DNA of 64,000 nucleotides from the NCBI GenBank assembly GCA_002753335.1, contig PEAD01000008.1, positions 1 through 64,000 of the forward strand. The letters are read 5' to 3'. How positions within the stretch are numbered: the first letter of the stretch is position 1; the number at the start of each line of letters is the position of its first letter. Below the pieces are notes generated by a model. That model was not told where the DNA came from. It saw only the letters and a list, made by a program, of their open reading frames with translations, and made no database searches. This stretch comes from Nitrospirae bacterium MYbin3 (GTDB taxonomy: Bacteria; Nitrospirota; Thermodesulfovibrionia; Thermodesulfovibrionales; Dissulfurispiraceae). Below, one piece after another: positions 14,837-25,279 of this stretch. Both the position numbers and the translations under genes were made by a program.

Positions 14837-16732
14837 AAAGCTTTTTGCGGCTTTATAAATACCTTCCTCATCAAGACCGTATTTTTTCCTGAGTATCTTC
14901 TGTGCGCCGTGCTCAACAAATTCGTCCGGAATTCCCAAAAGTTTTACTTTGACATCCGAAAATCCTGATGCATTCAGATATTCAAGAACAGCAGAACCAA
15001 AGCCTCCGGCTATAATATTTTCTTCAACCGTAATAATCTTTTTAAACTTTAAGGCCAAACTCGAAAGCATATTTTTGTCGATAGGCTTCACAAAACGGGC
15101 ATTAACAACACACGCGCTTATATCGTCATTTTTCAGCAATGCGGCAGCGCCGAGCGCGGTCTTTACCGTGTTGCCTATAGCAATTATCGCGATATCGCTT
15201 CCTTCAGATAAAATCTCTGCCCTGCCCTGCTCTATCGATGTCAACGGATTCCCGGTTATTGAGCTTTTACCGCGGGGATAGCGAATAGCGCAAGGCGCAT
15301 TAAGAGCAACCGCAAATTCAAGCATAGCTCTGAATTCATCACCGTCTTTAGGCGACATAAAGGTTAGATTTGGTATATGTCTGAGATACGAAAGGTCAAA
15401 CAGTCCTTGATGCGTTGGCCCGTCCTCGCCCACTATGCCCCCCCTGTCTATAGCAAAAACAACAGGCAGGTTTTGCAGGCATACATCATGGATTATCTCG
15501 TCATAGGAGCGCTGAAGGAAGGTGGAATATATCGCGATAACAGGCCGCAATCCCTGTGCTGCGAGTCCTGCGGCAAAAGTTACAGCATGTGGTTCAGCAA
15601 TGCCCACATCGTAAAATCTGTCAGGGAATTTATCCGCAAAAACATTAAGACCCGTGCCTTCTTTCATCGCAGCGGTTATCGCCACTATGCGGCTGTCTGA
15701 GTCTGCAAGTTCGGTTAAGGCATTGCCGAAGATCTCGCTGTACGTAATAGAAGGACATTCCTCGGATACTTTAGAGCCGTTCGGCTGAAGGCCAAGCCCT
15801 GTATCAAACGGGCCTGTGCCGTGATATATGCAGGGGTCCTCTTCAGAGAATTTATAGCCCTTGCCTTTCTTTGTGACCACATGTATAAGAACAGGGCCTG
15901 TTACGTCGAGAATATTTTGGAGCGTCTCTACCAGCAGCGGTATGTCATGGCCGTCTATCGGCCCCAAATAGTTGAAGCCCAGATCCTCAAAAAGACCGCC
16001 GGGAGTGAAAAACCCTTTCAGGCTTCCTTCGGCCTTTTCTGCGATCTTTGTGACTGTGCCGCCTATCTTTGGAATGCCTTCAAGCAGAGCCTTGGTCTCT
16101 TTTCTGAACCGCTTGAAAAATGTTCCTGTAAGCACTTTGCTAAGATAATTCGACATCGCGCCAACATTAGGTGAAATGGACATTTCATTGTCATTGAGTA
16201 TCACAATGAGATCTTTCTTAAGATGTCCGGCATGGTTTAGCCCTTCAAAGGCAAGTCCTGATGTCAGTGCTCCATCGCCTATAACGGCTACGATTTTCTG
16301 CATCTTAAATTTTGATGTTCCGGAACTCTGAGAACTGATGATATCTCTGCCTGCTGCCAGACCTAACGCTGCCGAGATCGAAGTTGAGCTGTGGCCTGTG
16401 CCAAAGGCATCATGCAGACTCTCGCTCATCTTAGGGAAGCCTGACATGCCGCCGAACTGCCTCAGAGTTTCAAAAGCCTTGAATCTTCCGGTCAAAAGTT
16501 TGTGAGGATATGACTGATGTCCAACATCCCAGATTATCTTGTCTTCTGGAGAATTGAGCACATAATGGAGCGCAATCGTCATCTCAACAACGCCCAAGCT
16601 CGACGCAAGATGTCCGCCATTCAAAGAAACCCTTTCGATAATGAGCACACGCAGCTCTTCGGCCAGATGTGTCAGTTCTTCAAAAGTCAGCTTTTTTAGA
16701 TCCAACGGTGAATTGATTTTTTCGATAATCAT
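14828..16732 (-). CDS. dxs: 1-deoxy-D-xylulose-5-phosphate synthase
   Basis: 634 aa from the ATG at 16732 (MIIEKINSPLDLKKL), four bases after ispA; the longer frame runs into ispA. It condenses pyruvate and glyceraldehyde-3-phosphate, the first step of the MEP isoprenoid pathway. The thiamine diphosphate motif GDGALTSGLAFEGLNHAG...LNDNEMSI is present, as are the HxxQ-type loop IWDVGHQSYPHK, the transketolase pyrimidine-domain segment DRGGIVGEDGPTHQG and RYPRG. Length is normal. It forms a unit with ispA upstream, the usual pairing of the first enzyme and the chain-length synthase. Confidence 0.96.
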   Translation of the reverse strand: MIIEKINSPLDLKKLTFEELTHLAEELRVLIIERVSLNGGHLASSLGVVEMTIALHYVLNSPEDKIIWDVGHQSYPHKLLTGRFKAFETLRQFGGMSGFPKMSESLHDAFGTGHSSTSISAALGLAAGRDIISSQSSGTSKFKMQKIVAVIGDGALTSGLAFEGLNHAGHLKKDLIVILNDNEMSISPNVGAMSNYLSKVLTGTFFKRFRKETKALLEGIPKIGGTVTKIAEKAEGSLKGFFTPGGLFEDLGFNYLGPIDGHDIPLLVETLQNILDVTGPVLIHVVTKKGKGYKFSEEDPCIYHGTGPFDTGLGLQPNGSKVSEECPSITYSEIFGNALTELADSDSRIVAITAAMKEGTGLNVFADKFPDRFYDVGIAEPHAVTFAAGLAAQGLRPVIAIYSTFLQRSYDEIIHDVCLQNLPVVFAIDRGGIVGEDGPTHQGLFDLSYLRHIPNLTFMSPKDGDEFRAMLEFAVALNAPCAIRYPRGKSSITGNPLTSIEQGRAEILSEGSDIAIIAIGNTVKTALGAAALLKNDDISACVVNARFVKPIDKNMLSSLALKFKKIITVEENIIAGGFGSAVLEYLNASGFSDVKVKLLGIPDEFVEHGAQKILRKKYGLDEEGIYKAAKSFLV

Positions 16733-16736
16733 AGCG

Positions 16737-17632
16737 TCAGCTTTTCCGGTCGTACAGGTAAAGCGCAACTTGGCGGAGAGGTTCTGCTTTGTCTCCAAAA
16801 TCTGCGAGTGATTCGATCGCGTTGCTTATAAGTTCTTTGGCCTTTTCTTTTGATTTTTCGAGCCCGTATAGTTTGGGATAGGTCATCTTTTTCTTTTTTT
16901 CGTCAGAGCCTTTGGGCTTGCCGATTACTTCGGTTTCGCCTTCCACGTCAAGTATGTCATCAACCACCTGAAAAGCTAGGCCTATATTTGTTCCGTATCT
17001 CGTAAGATAAAGCAGAGCATCATCACTACAGTCTGCAAAGATGCCGCCCATCCTAATAGAAGAGGTAATAAGCGCTGCGGTTTTCCTAGAGTGTATAAAA
17101 GAGAGGGTGTTTTCATCAGGCTCCGAATCTTCGGAAAGCAGATCCTGCGCCTGCCCGCCCACCATGCCGTGAATGCCTGCGCCGTGGGCAATCTCGCGGA
17201 TAGCCCTGACCAGCGCGTGATCACTGATACTGTTTTTGTTGTAGCTCTTGTCCGAAAGCAGGCTGAAGGCCTCGGTAAGCAGTCCATCGCCCGCTAATAT
17301 CGCCATGCCGTCCCCAAAAACCTTGTGGTTAGTAGGTTTGCCGCGCCTGAGATCATCGTTGTCCATCGCAGGCAGATCATCATGAATAAGTGAATATGTA
17401 TGAATAAATTCGATTGCCGAAGCATAAGGAACAATGTCTTCCCCATTCCGGCCGCACGCCTCATAAGCTGCCATGCAGAGCACCGGACGGATTCTTTTGC
17501 CTCCGGCAGAAAGCGAATGGACCATAGAGTCGTTCAGGGTTTTAGGCTTTATAGAATTAGAAAAATAAGCTTCAAGAAAAGAATCAACGAGATTCTTTCT
17601 TTCTTTAAGGTAGGCTTTAATATCCAAAGCTT

Positions 17633-17642
<10 letters not shown>
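16737..17642 (-). CDS. ispA: Farnesyl/geranyl diphosphate synthase (polyprenyl synthetase)
   Basis: 301 aa. All-helical trans-prenyltransferase with both Asp-rich motifs: the first, DDLPAMDND (FARM), followed by LRRGKPTNH, and the second, DDILDVEG (SARM). It elongates DMAPP with IPP to C15 (or C20); residues before the first motif ([13 protein letters not shown]) include Tyr, compatible with a short product. The gene begins inside the 3' end of guaA (ten-base overlap) and is followed by dxs, so purine and isoprenoid genes share one transcript. Normal length. Confidence 0.93.
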
Positions 17643-20655
<3,013 letters not shown>

Positions 20656-20660
20656 TTAAA

Positions 20661-20669
20661 AGTATAACA
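20661..20669 (-). promoter_or_regulatory. Extended -10 of the guaB operon promoter
   Basis: Minus-strand TGTTATACT (TG-n-TATACT), 30 bases upstream of the guaB start, leaving room for the AAGGGG ribosome site. The -35 is weak (TTAATA). No purine riboswitch-like fold was evident in this region. Confidence 0.5.
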
Positions 20670-20741
20670 TGTTTGATTATGCTTATTAAAATCTGGTTTA
20701 AGACAGTTAAGGGCAACGCACTACATATAAATGCCTGCGAT

Positions 20742-20765
20742 AAGGATAGGTCTCTTCCGTTCAAG
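20742..20765 (+). repeat. Dispersed intergenic repeat, copy 3 (short)
   Basis: The 24-base segment AAGGATAGGTCTCTTCCGTT plus CAAG matches the right arm of the 22.4 kb element (read in reverse) at 21 of 24 positions. It overlaps the stop codon of the amidohydrolase gene (20761-20763), just as copy 2 overlaps the radical SAM stop. Confidence 0.5.
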
Positions 20766-21720
20766 TCAAATGAATGCCATTACAAAACACCGATTGCAAT
20801 TTCCCGGTATTTATAAAATCCTTATCAGCAAGTAGATAGTTTCCTTTTTCGATCTCATGCTCACCCATGCAGGCTGCGGTGAGTATCTTCTCAAGAGAAA
20901 TACCTGCTTTAGAAAAAAATCGCAACTCCTCAAAAAATGCTGCACCGTGCCTGACACCCTTTGAACCGCTGTCTGTCCCTACAGCAAGCGGCACACCGAT
21001 AGAAGCGGCATAGTTTAAAGCGATTAAATGATTCTCGACCACCTCATCAATAAGCTTTTTTATTTGCGGAGATGAGCCTTCGGACAAGGCTGCCATAGCA
21101 AAAATGGTCGGCGTCCATGAAGCTTTTTTCTCGGCCATCATATGCAATGTTTCTTTTGAAATAAAAAAACCGTGCTCAATTGACGATACTCCGGAAGCTA
21201 AAGCAACCCGTATTGCAGAATCGGAATTTGCGTGGCACTTGACCATAAGTCCATATTCGTTGGCTTCTTCGCATATAATTCGCAGCATTTCTGAATCGAA
21301 TCCTCCGGGAGTAACATAAGCGTTGTCTTTAAAATGAACTATTCCGGAGTTGACAATCTTAAGAAAATCGGCTCCGCTGTTCGCTATACCACGCACAGCC
21401 TCCTCTGCCTCACTCCTGTCCGAAACACCGATGCCGAGGAATACGCCGTAACCGCCTTTTTTATAGATGGCCCTGCCTGCAGTATTCACCTTCAGCAAAG
21501 AATTGTTCTCAAATAAAAGCGTTTTGGCTTCAAGTCCTATGCCGCTTTTGTGGCCGCAATCCATAACAGAGAGTATGCCACTGCCGATCATTGAACCTGC
21601 CGCCTTGACTATTTCTTCATTCCGGGCAGGTATGCCATCGACCGCAAAATGAATGTGTGAGTCTATGAACGGTGGGATTCTAATAAAATTACTCGCTAAA
21701 GAAGCGTTAAGTTCCGTCAT
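20761..21720 (-). CDS. Metal-dependent amidohydrolase
   Basis: 319 aa. Amidohydrolase TIM-barrel signature: FIDSHIHFAVDG (HxH), a metal-bridging Lys in ADFLKIVNSG, His in MVKCHAN and SIEHGFF, and the Asp in AVGTDSGSKG. The usual N-terminal small beta domain is missing, so it is a compact member related to imidazolonepropionase/prolidase-type hydrolases that act on cyclic amides or peptides. Substrate unknown. It stands alone between guaB and the divergent SspB-like gene. Its stop codon lies inside a copy of the dispersed repeat. Confidence 0.82.
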   Translation of the reverse strand: MTELNASLASNFIRIPPFIDSHIHFAVDGIPARNEEIVKAAGSMIGSGILSVMDCGHKSGIGLEAKTLLFENNSLLKVNTAGRAIYKKGGYGVFLGIGVSDRSEAEEAVRGIANSGADFLKIVNSGIVHFKDNAYVTPGGFDSEMLRIICEEANEYGLMVKCHANSDSAIRVALASGVSSIEHGFFISKETLHMMAEKKASWTPTIFAMAALSEGSSPQIKKLIDEVVENHLIALNYAASIGVPLAVGTDSGSKGVRHGAAFFEELRFFSKAGISLEKILTAACMGEHEIEKGNYLLADKDFINTGKLQSVFCNGIHLT

Positions 21721-21769
21721 GTGATATACTTTTATCTATCAGTATTGTTTGTCAAGCAAAGGGGGCGAT

Positions 21770-22213
21770 TTGGGTTTAAATTCTCTCAAAAAACATATTT
21801 TTTATGAGTTCCTTAATCTTGCAGGAAGGGTATATATACTGGCCCGGCATTCCGAAAATGTTATTCTTGGCCATCGCGGATTTACTGCGGAGGAAAAAGA
21901 GAACGGCATCGTGCTGGTCTTCAACTCAAAAATGAATTTTCATTGGGACGATTACGGAATCACAGCTACGCTTGTATTCGGCACGTCGCCGCAAAAATGC
22001 TTTATACCCGTTGACGATATTATTGCGGTATCTTCACCCGATCTGGCCGCCCAATTTACTCTTAACCCAAATGCAGCACGCAACACAGAAACTCAAGACC
22101 TGCCTAGCCTTAAGCCAAGCCCTGCTCCCATTCAAAAGACGGCAAAAGAGTCTAAGCCTTCCCAAAACGTTATTAAAGTTGACTTCACAAAAAAGACAAA
22201 ATCGGAAGATTGA
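21770..22213 (+). CDS. SspB-like ClpXP adaptor (stringent starvation protein B family)
   Basis: 147 aa from a TTG at 21770, chosen because AAAGGGGG stands four bases before it; another TTG at 21749 has no ribosome site. Residues about 8-105 follow the SspB fold pattern: a helix then strands RVYILARHS, ENGIVLVFNSKMNFHWDDYGITATLVFG, QKCFIPVDDIIAVSSPD, AAQFTL. A flexible Pro/Lys-rich linker (about 110-130) leads to a C-terminal NVIKVDFTKKTK, similar in place and charge to the ClpX-docking tail of SspB. SspB binds ssrA-tagged or other substrates and hands them to ClpXP. The match is by eye; other small beta proteins are possible. It is followed by a foldback repeat. Confidence 0.6.
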   Translation: MGLNSLKKHIFYEFLNLAGRVYILARHSENVILGHRGFTAEEKENGIVLVFNSKMNFHWDDYGITATLVFGTSPQKCFIPVDDIIAVSSPDLAAQFTLNPNAARNTETQDLPSLKPSPAPIQKTAKESKPSQNVIKVDFTKKTKSED

Positions 22214-22248
22214 CATTAATCCCTAACGTACTGTACATCTTATTCAAA

Positions 22249-22475
22249 GGCAAGGATAAGTTTCTGGAGTGAATGCGAAGTTTGGGTAAAAGTTCTTTGC
22301 GAAATGCAGCGTTAAACAGCCGTGAGTGCCAAAGCACTCAATTTTGAGTACTCGGTCGAGCACCAAAGTTTTGGTGCTCTGATTTGAGGCCGAAGGCCGA
22401 GTTGCACGGCTGTAGCGAATTAGCATTTAGAACTTTCCAAACGTAGCCTTGAACGGAAGAAATTTATCCTTGGCA
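22249..22475. repeat. Foldback (MITE-like) element, copy 4 of the dispersed repeat
   Basis: About 230 bases without a gene, between two convergent stops (22213 and 22504). The right arm read in reverse (CAAGGATAAATTTCTTCCGT, then CAAGGCTACGTTTGGAAAGT, TCTAAATGCT, GCTACAGC) matches copy 2. The left arm (AAGGATAAGTTTCT..GTTTGG..AAAGTTCT) is a degenerate inverted copy. Inside, ACAGCCGTG (22316-22324) pairs with CACGGCTGT (22405-22413) and encloses hairpins GAGTGC/GCACTC (22324-22339), GAGCACCAAA/TTTGGTGCTC (22358-22379) and GGCC-GAA-GGCC (22388-22398). No transposase is present. Confidence 0.8.
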
Positions 22476-22503
22476 TAATAACAGAATCTCAAACAACTTC
22501 GTA

Positions 22504-23160
22504 TTAAGCAATAAACTTTCCGTCTTTTAAAAGCAGTGTCCTGTCGGCGCGTGAGGCAAGGTCGTTGTTATGGGTAACCATCACAACGGTCAGGTTGTTT
22601 TTATGAAGAGATTTTAAGAGTTCGAAAATCTTTTCGCTGTTTTCGCTGTCCAGATTGCCTGTAGGTTCGTCCGCAAGAATAATCTCGGGCTCATTTACGA
22701 GCGCTCTTGCTATCGCAACCCGCTGCATCTCTCCACCACTCAACTGCTTGGGGTAGTGTTCAATGCGCTCCTTTAAACCAAGAAGTTCGATTGCCCTGAT
22801 AATTTTTCCTTTATCTATCGTCTGCCTGCTGAATACCAACGGAAGGGTTATATTGTCAAAAACAGTAAGCCCCGGCATTAAATAAAACTGCTGAAATACA
22901 AACCCGATCTTCTTGCGTCTTATCTGAACAAGCTTATTTTCGGGCATATTTTCGACAGCAACCCCATCTATAAGCAGACTGCCTTTTGAAGGCCTGTCCA
23001 GACATCCGAGAACATGCAGCAAAGAGGTCTTGCCCGAACCGGAAGGACCGACTATCGAAATAAACTCTCCCTTCGAAACCTTGAGGTCTATGCTTTTCAG
23101 GGCATGCACTTCTTCGGAACCGCGCAGATAGGTCTTTTCTATGCCTTTAAGTTCTATCAT
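22504..23160 (-). CDS. ABC transporter ATP-binding protein (LolD/MacB type)
   Basis: 218 aa from the ATG at 23160 ([14 protein letters not shown]), which overlaps the permease stop by four bases; the longer frame reads into the permease. Walker [11 protein letters not shown]-loop FVFQQF, signature [15 protein letters not shown], Walker [13 protein letters not shown] and the H-loop MVTHN are all intact. The [13 protein letters not shown] and TGNLDS patterns put it in the MacB/LolD/FtsE class, which drives FtsX-like permeases rather than substrate pumps. It is the last gene of a three-gene operon with the FtsX-like permease and an OB-fold lipoprotein. Confidence 0.94.
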   Translation of the reverse strand: MIELKGIEKTYLRGSEEVHALKSIDLKVSKGEFISIVGPSGSGKTSLLHVLGCLDRPSKGSLLIDGVAVENMPENKLVQIRRKKIGFVFQQFYLMPGLTVFDNITLPLVFSRQTIDKGKIIRAIELLGLKERIEHYPKQLSGGEMQRVAIARALVNEPEIILADEPTGNLDSENSEKIFELLKSLHKNNLTVVMVTHNNDLASRADRTLLLKDGKFIA

Positions 23161-24314
23161 CCTTTTATCGCCTCGATCGGACTTATTTTTGCAGCCTTCC
23201 ATGAAGGATACAAGCCCGAAACTATGCCTACCTCAGAAACAAAAACAAGGCTTGCTGCAGCCAGAACAGGATCAAAATCAACCATGCTCCCGCTTGGGAT
23301 ATAAGGCATCGCCCTCCTGACAAATTTTTCTATAATGTCGCTGCCGGCAACCGCAAACACAATGCCGCTCAAGCCGCCAAAGAGAGTAAGGATTAAAGCC
23401 TCCTTCAGTATTATCCTGAATATGTCGGCCCTCGATGCGCCGATAGCCCGCATCATTCCTATTTCCTGAGTCCTTTCAAAAACAGCCATCAGCATAGAGT
23501 TCATAACGCCAACTGCGCTTACCAAAATTGTTATTATCGCAATAGAAAGACTCAACACCTTACCCGATGCAGCAAGATTGGATATGCTTGACATCACTTG
23601 ATTCATCGTCACAACCTGAATGCCCGGAACTATCTCTGCAAGTTCATCCGTTGTCTTTGCCAAGGTTTCTGGCGTTTTTACCTTTACTCCGATTGCTGTA
23701 GCGCCTGACGGTTTTTTAAGAATCGTTTGAAGGGTCTCAACCGGCATGTAAATAAACGCATCGTCCTGACTACCGGTCTTTTTGAGTATCCCCGACACCT
23801 TAAAAGAAACACCTGAATATGTCAGAACATCGCCTTTTTTGAGATTGTTATGGCTTGCGATTTCACTGCCGACTATTAACTCATTTCCTGTGGATGGAAT
23901 CTTACCGTCAAATTCCCAGTAGGGTTTTACGGCAGCAAGCCTGCTCATCTCCATACCATAAACCAGGTCAACGCGAAACTTTTCGGCATTTGGAAGCTGT
24001 GTCACAAGTATAGGCGTTGCAAAATCAACATCCTTCATCGCAACTATATTTTCCATAACCGACGTGTTCAGAAACTTCGGAATTACCGAACCGTGCAGTA
24101 CAAGCGAAGCAACCTCATGAGGACAGCCTGACGGCACAACCATAAAATGGATGCCGGTCCTTTGCAGCTCACGCGCAAGCCCTTTGCTGAAGCCTTTGTT
24201 AAAAGAAAGTATCGAAAACAGAACAGCAACCGAAGTGGCAATGCCTAATGCGGTAAGCAGGCTTCTTGTGCCATGTCTTCTCAAGTTTGCAACTGCCAGC
24301 TTTAAAAAAACCAC
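23157..24314 (-). CDS. ABC transporter permease, FtsX/MacB_PCD family
   Basis: 385 aa. Topology of MacB-type permeases: one N-terminal transmembrane helix (about 17-38), a large periplasmic domain (about 40-250), then three helices in the C-terminal FtsX domain (LSIAIITILVSAVGVMNSMLMA, EALILTLFGGLSGIVFAVAGS, PVLAAASLVFVSEVGIVSGLYPSWKAA). The family signature ERTQEIGMMRAIGASRADI is present. Such proteins move lipoproteins, macrolides or peptides, or transduce force across the membrane. The start touches the lipoprotein stop (1-base overlap). Confidence 0.92.
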   Translation of the reverse strand: MVFLKLAVANLRRHGTRSLLTALGIATSVAVLFSILSFNKGFSKGLARELQRTGIHFMVVPSGCPHEVASLVLHGSVIPKFLNTSVMENIVAMKDVDFATPILVTQLPNAEKFRVDLVYGMEMSRLAAVKPYWEFDGKIPSTGNELIVGSEIASHNNLKKGDVLTYSGVSFKVSGILKKTGSQDDAFIYMPVETLQTILKKPSGATAIGVKVKTPETLAKTTDELAEIVPGIQVVTMNQVMSSISNLAASGKVLSLSIAIITILVSAVGVMNSMLMAVFERTQEIGMMRAIGASRADIFRIILKEALILTLFGGLSGIVFAVAGSDIIEKFVRRAMPYIPSGSMVDFDPVLAAASLVFVSEVGIVSGLYPSWKAAKISPIEAIKG

Positions 24315-24670
24315 TATCTTACCTCAACGCCTTTCGCAAAAATCTGTAGCTCGTTCTGGACCACCTGAACCTGCCCGGTTACGGTAGATTGTTTGCCGAG
24401 CCGCGGCGGAAGCGTAAGGTTGCTCGGCGCAAGGTTTATAAACACCTGTCCGGTATCGTCCTGCAAAACAAACCAGCACCCGTTGGAGCCGCACTGTGAG
24501 GATATCTTGCCTTCAAGCGTAACATCCTTGCCTAAAAGCTTCATGTCCAGATAAATGTCTTTTACTTTTACCATAGGCGCATTTTTGTTTATATCAAAAC
24601 CATATTTTTCTACCGAACATCCGGCGAGAATAAATAGAACAAGCATTGCTGATGCGATTATCTTTCTCAT
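24314..24670 (-). CDS. OB-fold lipoprotein associated with an FtsX-type ABC transporter
   Basis: 118 aa. Lipobox ILAGC gives a lipid-anchored Cys19. The mature part is a short beta-barrel (KDVTLEGKISSQCGSNGCWFVLQDDTGQVFINLAPSNL, then LGKQSTVTGQVQVVQNELQIFAKGVEV), the pattern of a nucleic-acid-anti-codon/OB-type fold used in small periplasmic proteins. Two cysteines (SQCGSNGC) could form a disulfide or bind metal. It leads the operon with the permease and ATPase and may be a substrate-binding or accessory part. Function is inferred from context. Confidence 0.75.
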   Translation of the reverse strand: MRKIIASAMLVLFILAGCSVEKYGFDINKNAPMVKVKDIYLDMKLLGKDVTLEGKISSQCGSNGCWFVLQDDTGQVFINLAPSNLTLPPRLGKQSTVTGQVQVVQNELQIFAKGVEVR

Positions 24671-24755
24671 ATCATACCTCTCGTTTTGTTTATGAGAAAT
24701 TTTAACCTTTGAGATGTGAAAAAATTATGAAGGGAGGTAGCCACATTGACTAAAC

Positions 24756-24794
24756 AAAGAGGACAGCAGCGGTTAATCCACTGCTGTCCTCTTT
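24756..24794 (-). terminator. Strong intrinsic terminator after the BON-domain gene
   Basis: A perfect 14-bp stem (24756-24769 with 24781-24794, AAAGAGGACAGCAG / CTGCTGTCCTCTTT) with an 11-base loop; T-rich DNA follows on the minus strand (TTTGTTTAG). It lies 15 bases beyond the BON gene stop and separates it from the ABC operon. Near-symmetric, so it may also work on the other strand. Confidence 0.8.
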
Positions 24795-24809
24795 TGGAAA
24801 TTTTTTAAT

Positions 24810-25193
24810 CTAATTTTTCTTCGCAGGTTTTTCTTTTTTCTTAGCTGCTACTTTGAGTTCATTCTCGACCGATTTTACGCCCTTAACACCTTTGGCCATC
24901 TTTGTTGCTGCGCCTTTGGCCTGTGCTGTTTTGACCTCTCCTGTAAGCGTAACAACACCGTCAGTTGTGCTGACCTCAATCGGCGCATCTTTAAGGGAAG
25001 GGGCCTGCTTGAGCTTTAACTTTACCTCGGCCGTAAGCGCTGAGTCATCTGCTATAGCTGCAGCCTGCTCCTTTGCCTTGCCGATAGCCTTTTCTTTTGC
25101 TGCTGAAGTCGCATCCTTCAAATAGTCCTGCGCTCCGAAAGAGACAGAGACCATTGCCAAACACAAAACTAGAGCTGCAAACATTTTTTTCAT
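24810..25193 (-). CDS. Periplasmic BON-domain protein
   Basis: 127 aa from the ATG at 25193 (MKKMFAALVLCLAMVSVSFGAQ), chosen for its signal peptide and GGAGGCGTTT site. Signal cleavage is expected after SFGA. The mature part has an Ala/Lys-rich helix (YLKDATSAAKEKAIGKAKEQ) and one BON domain (about 50-110: DDSALTAEVKLKLKQAP, PIEVSTTDGVVTLTGEVKT, AAKGVKGVKSVENEL), then a basic tail. BON proteins bind phospholipid or bridge the envelope and are often stress induced (OsmY, DolP). Monocistronic, closed by a strong terminator. Confidence 0.87.
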   Translation of the reverse strand: MKKMFAALVLCLAMVSVSFGAQDYLKDATSAAKEKAIGKAKEQAAAIADDSALTAEVKLKLKQAPSLKDAPIEVSTTDGVVTLTGEVKTAQAKGAATKMAKGVKGVKSVENELKVAAKKKEKPAKKN

Positions 25194-25279
25194 AAACGCC
25201 TCCAATAAATTTGATATCGCTTATTCTAATTCCCCAAACTGCACTTGTCAACACACGATTGTATAAAATCAGTAATTTC

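Noticed and set aside
22249-22475. CRISPR array or tRNA cluster in the repeat-rich gap
   Set aside because: The repeats are inverted, not regularly spaced direct copies, and no cloverleaf can be drawn.
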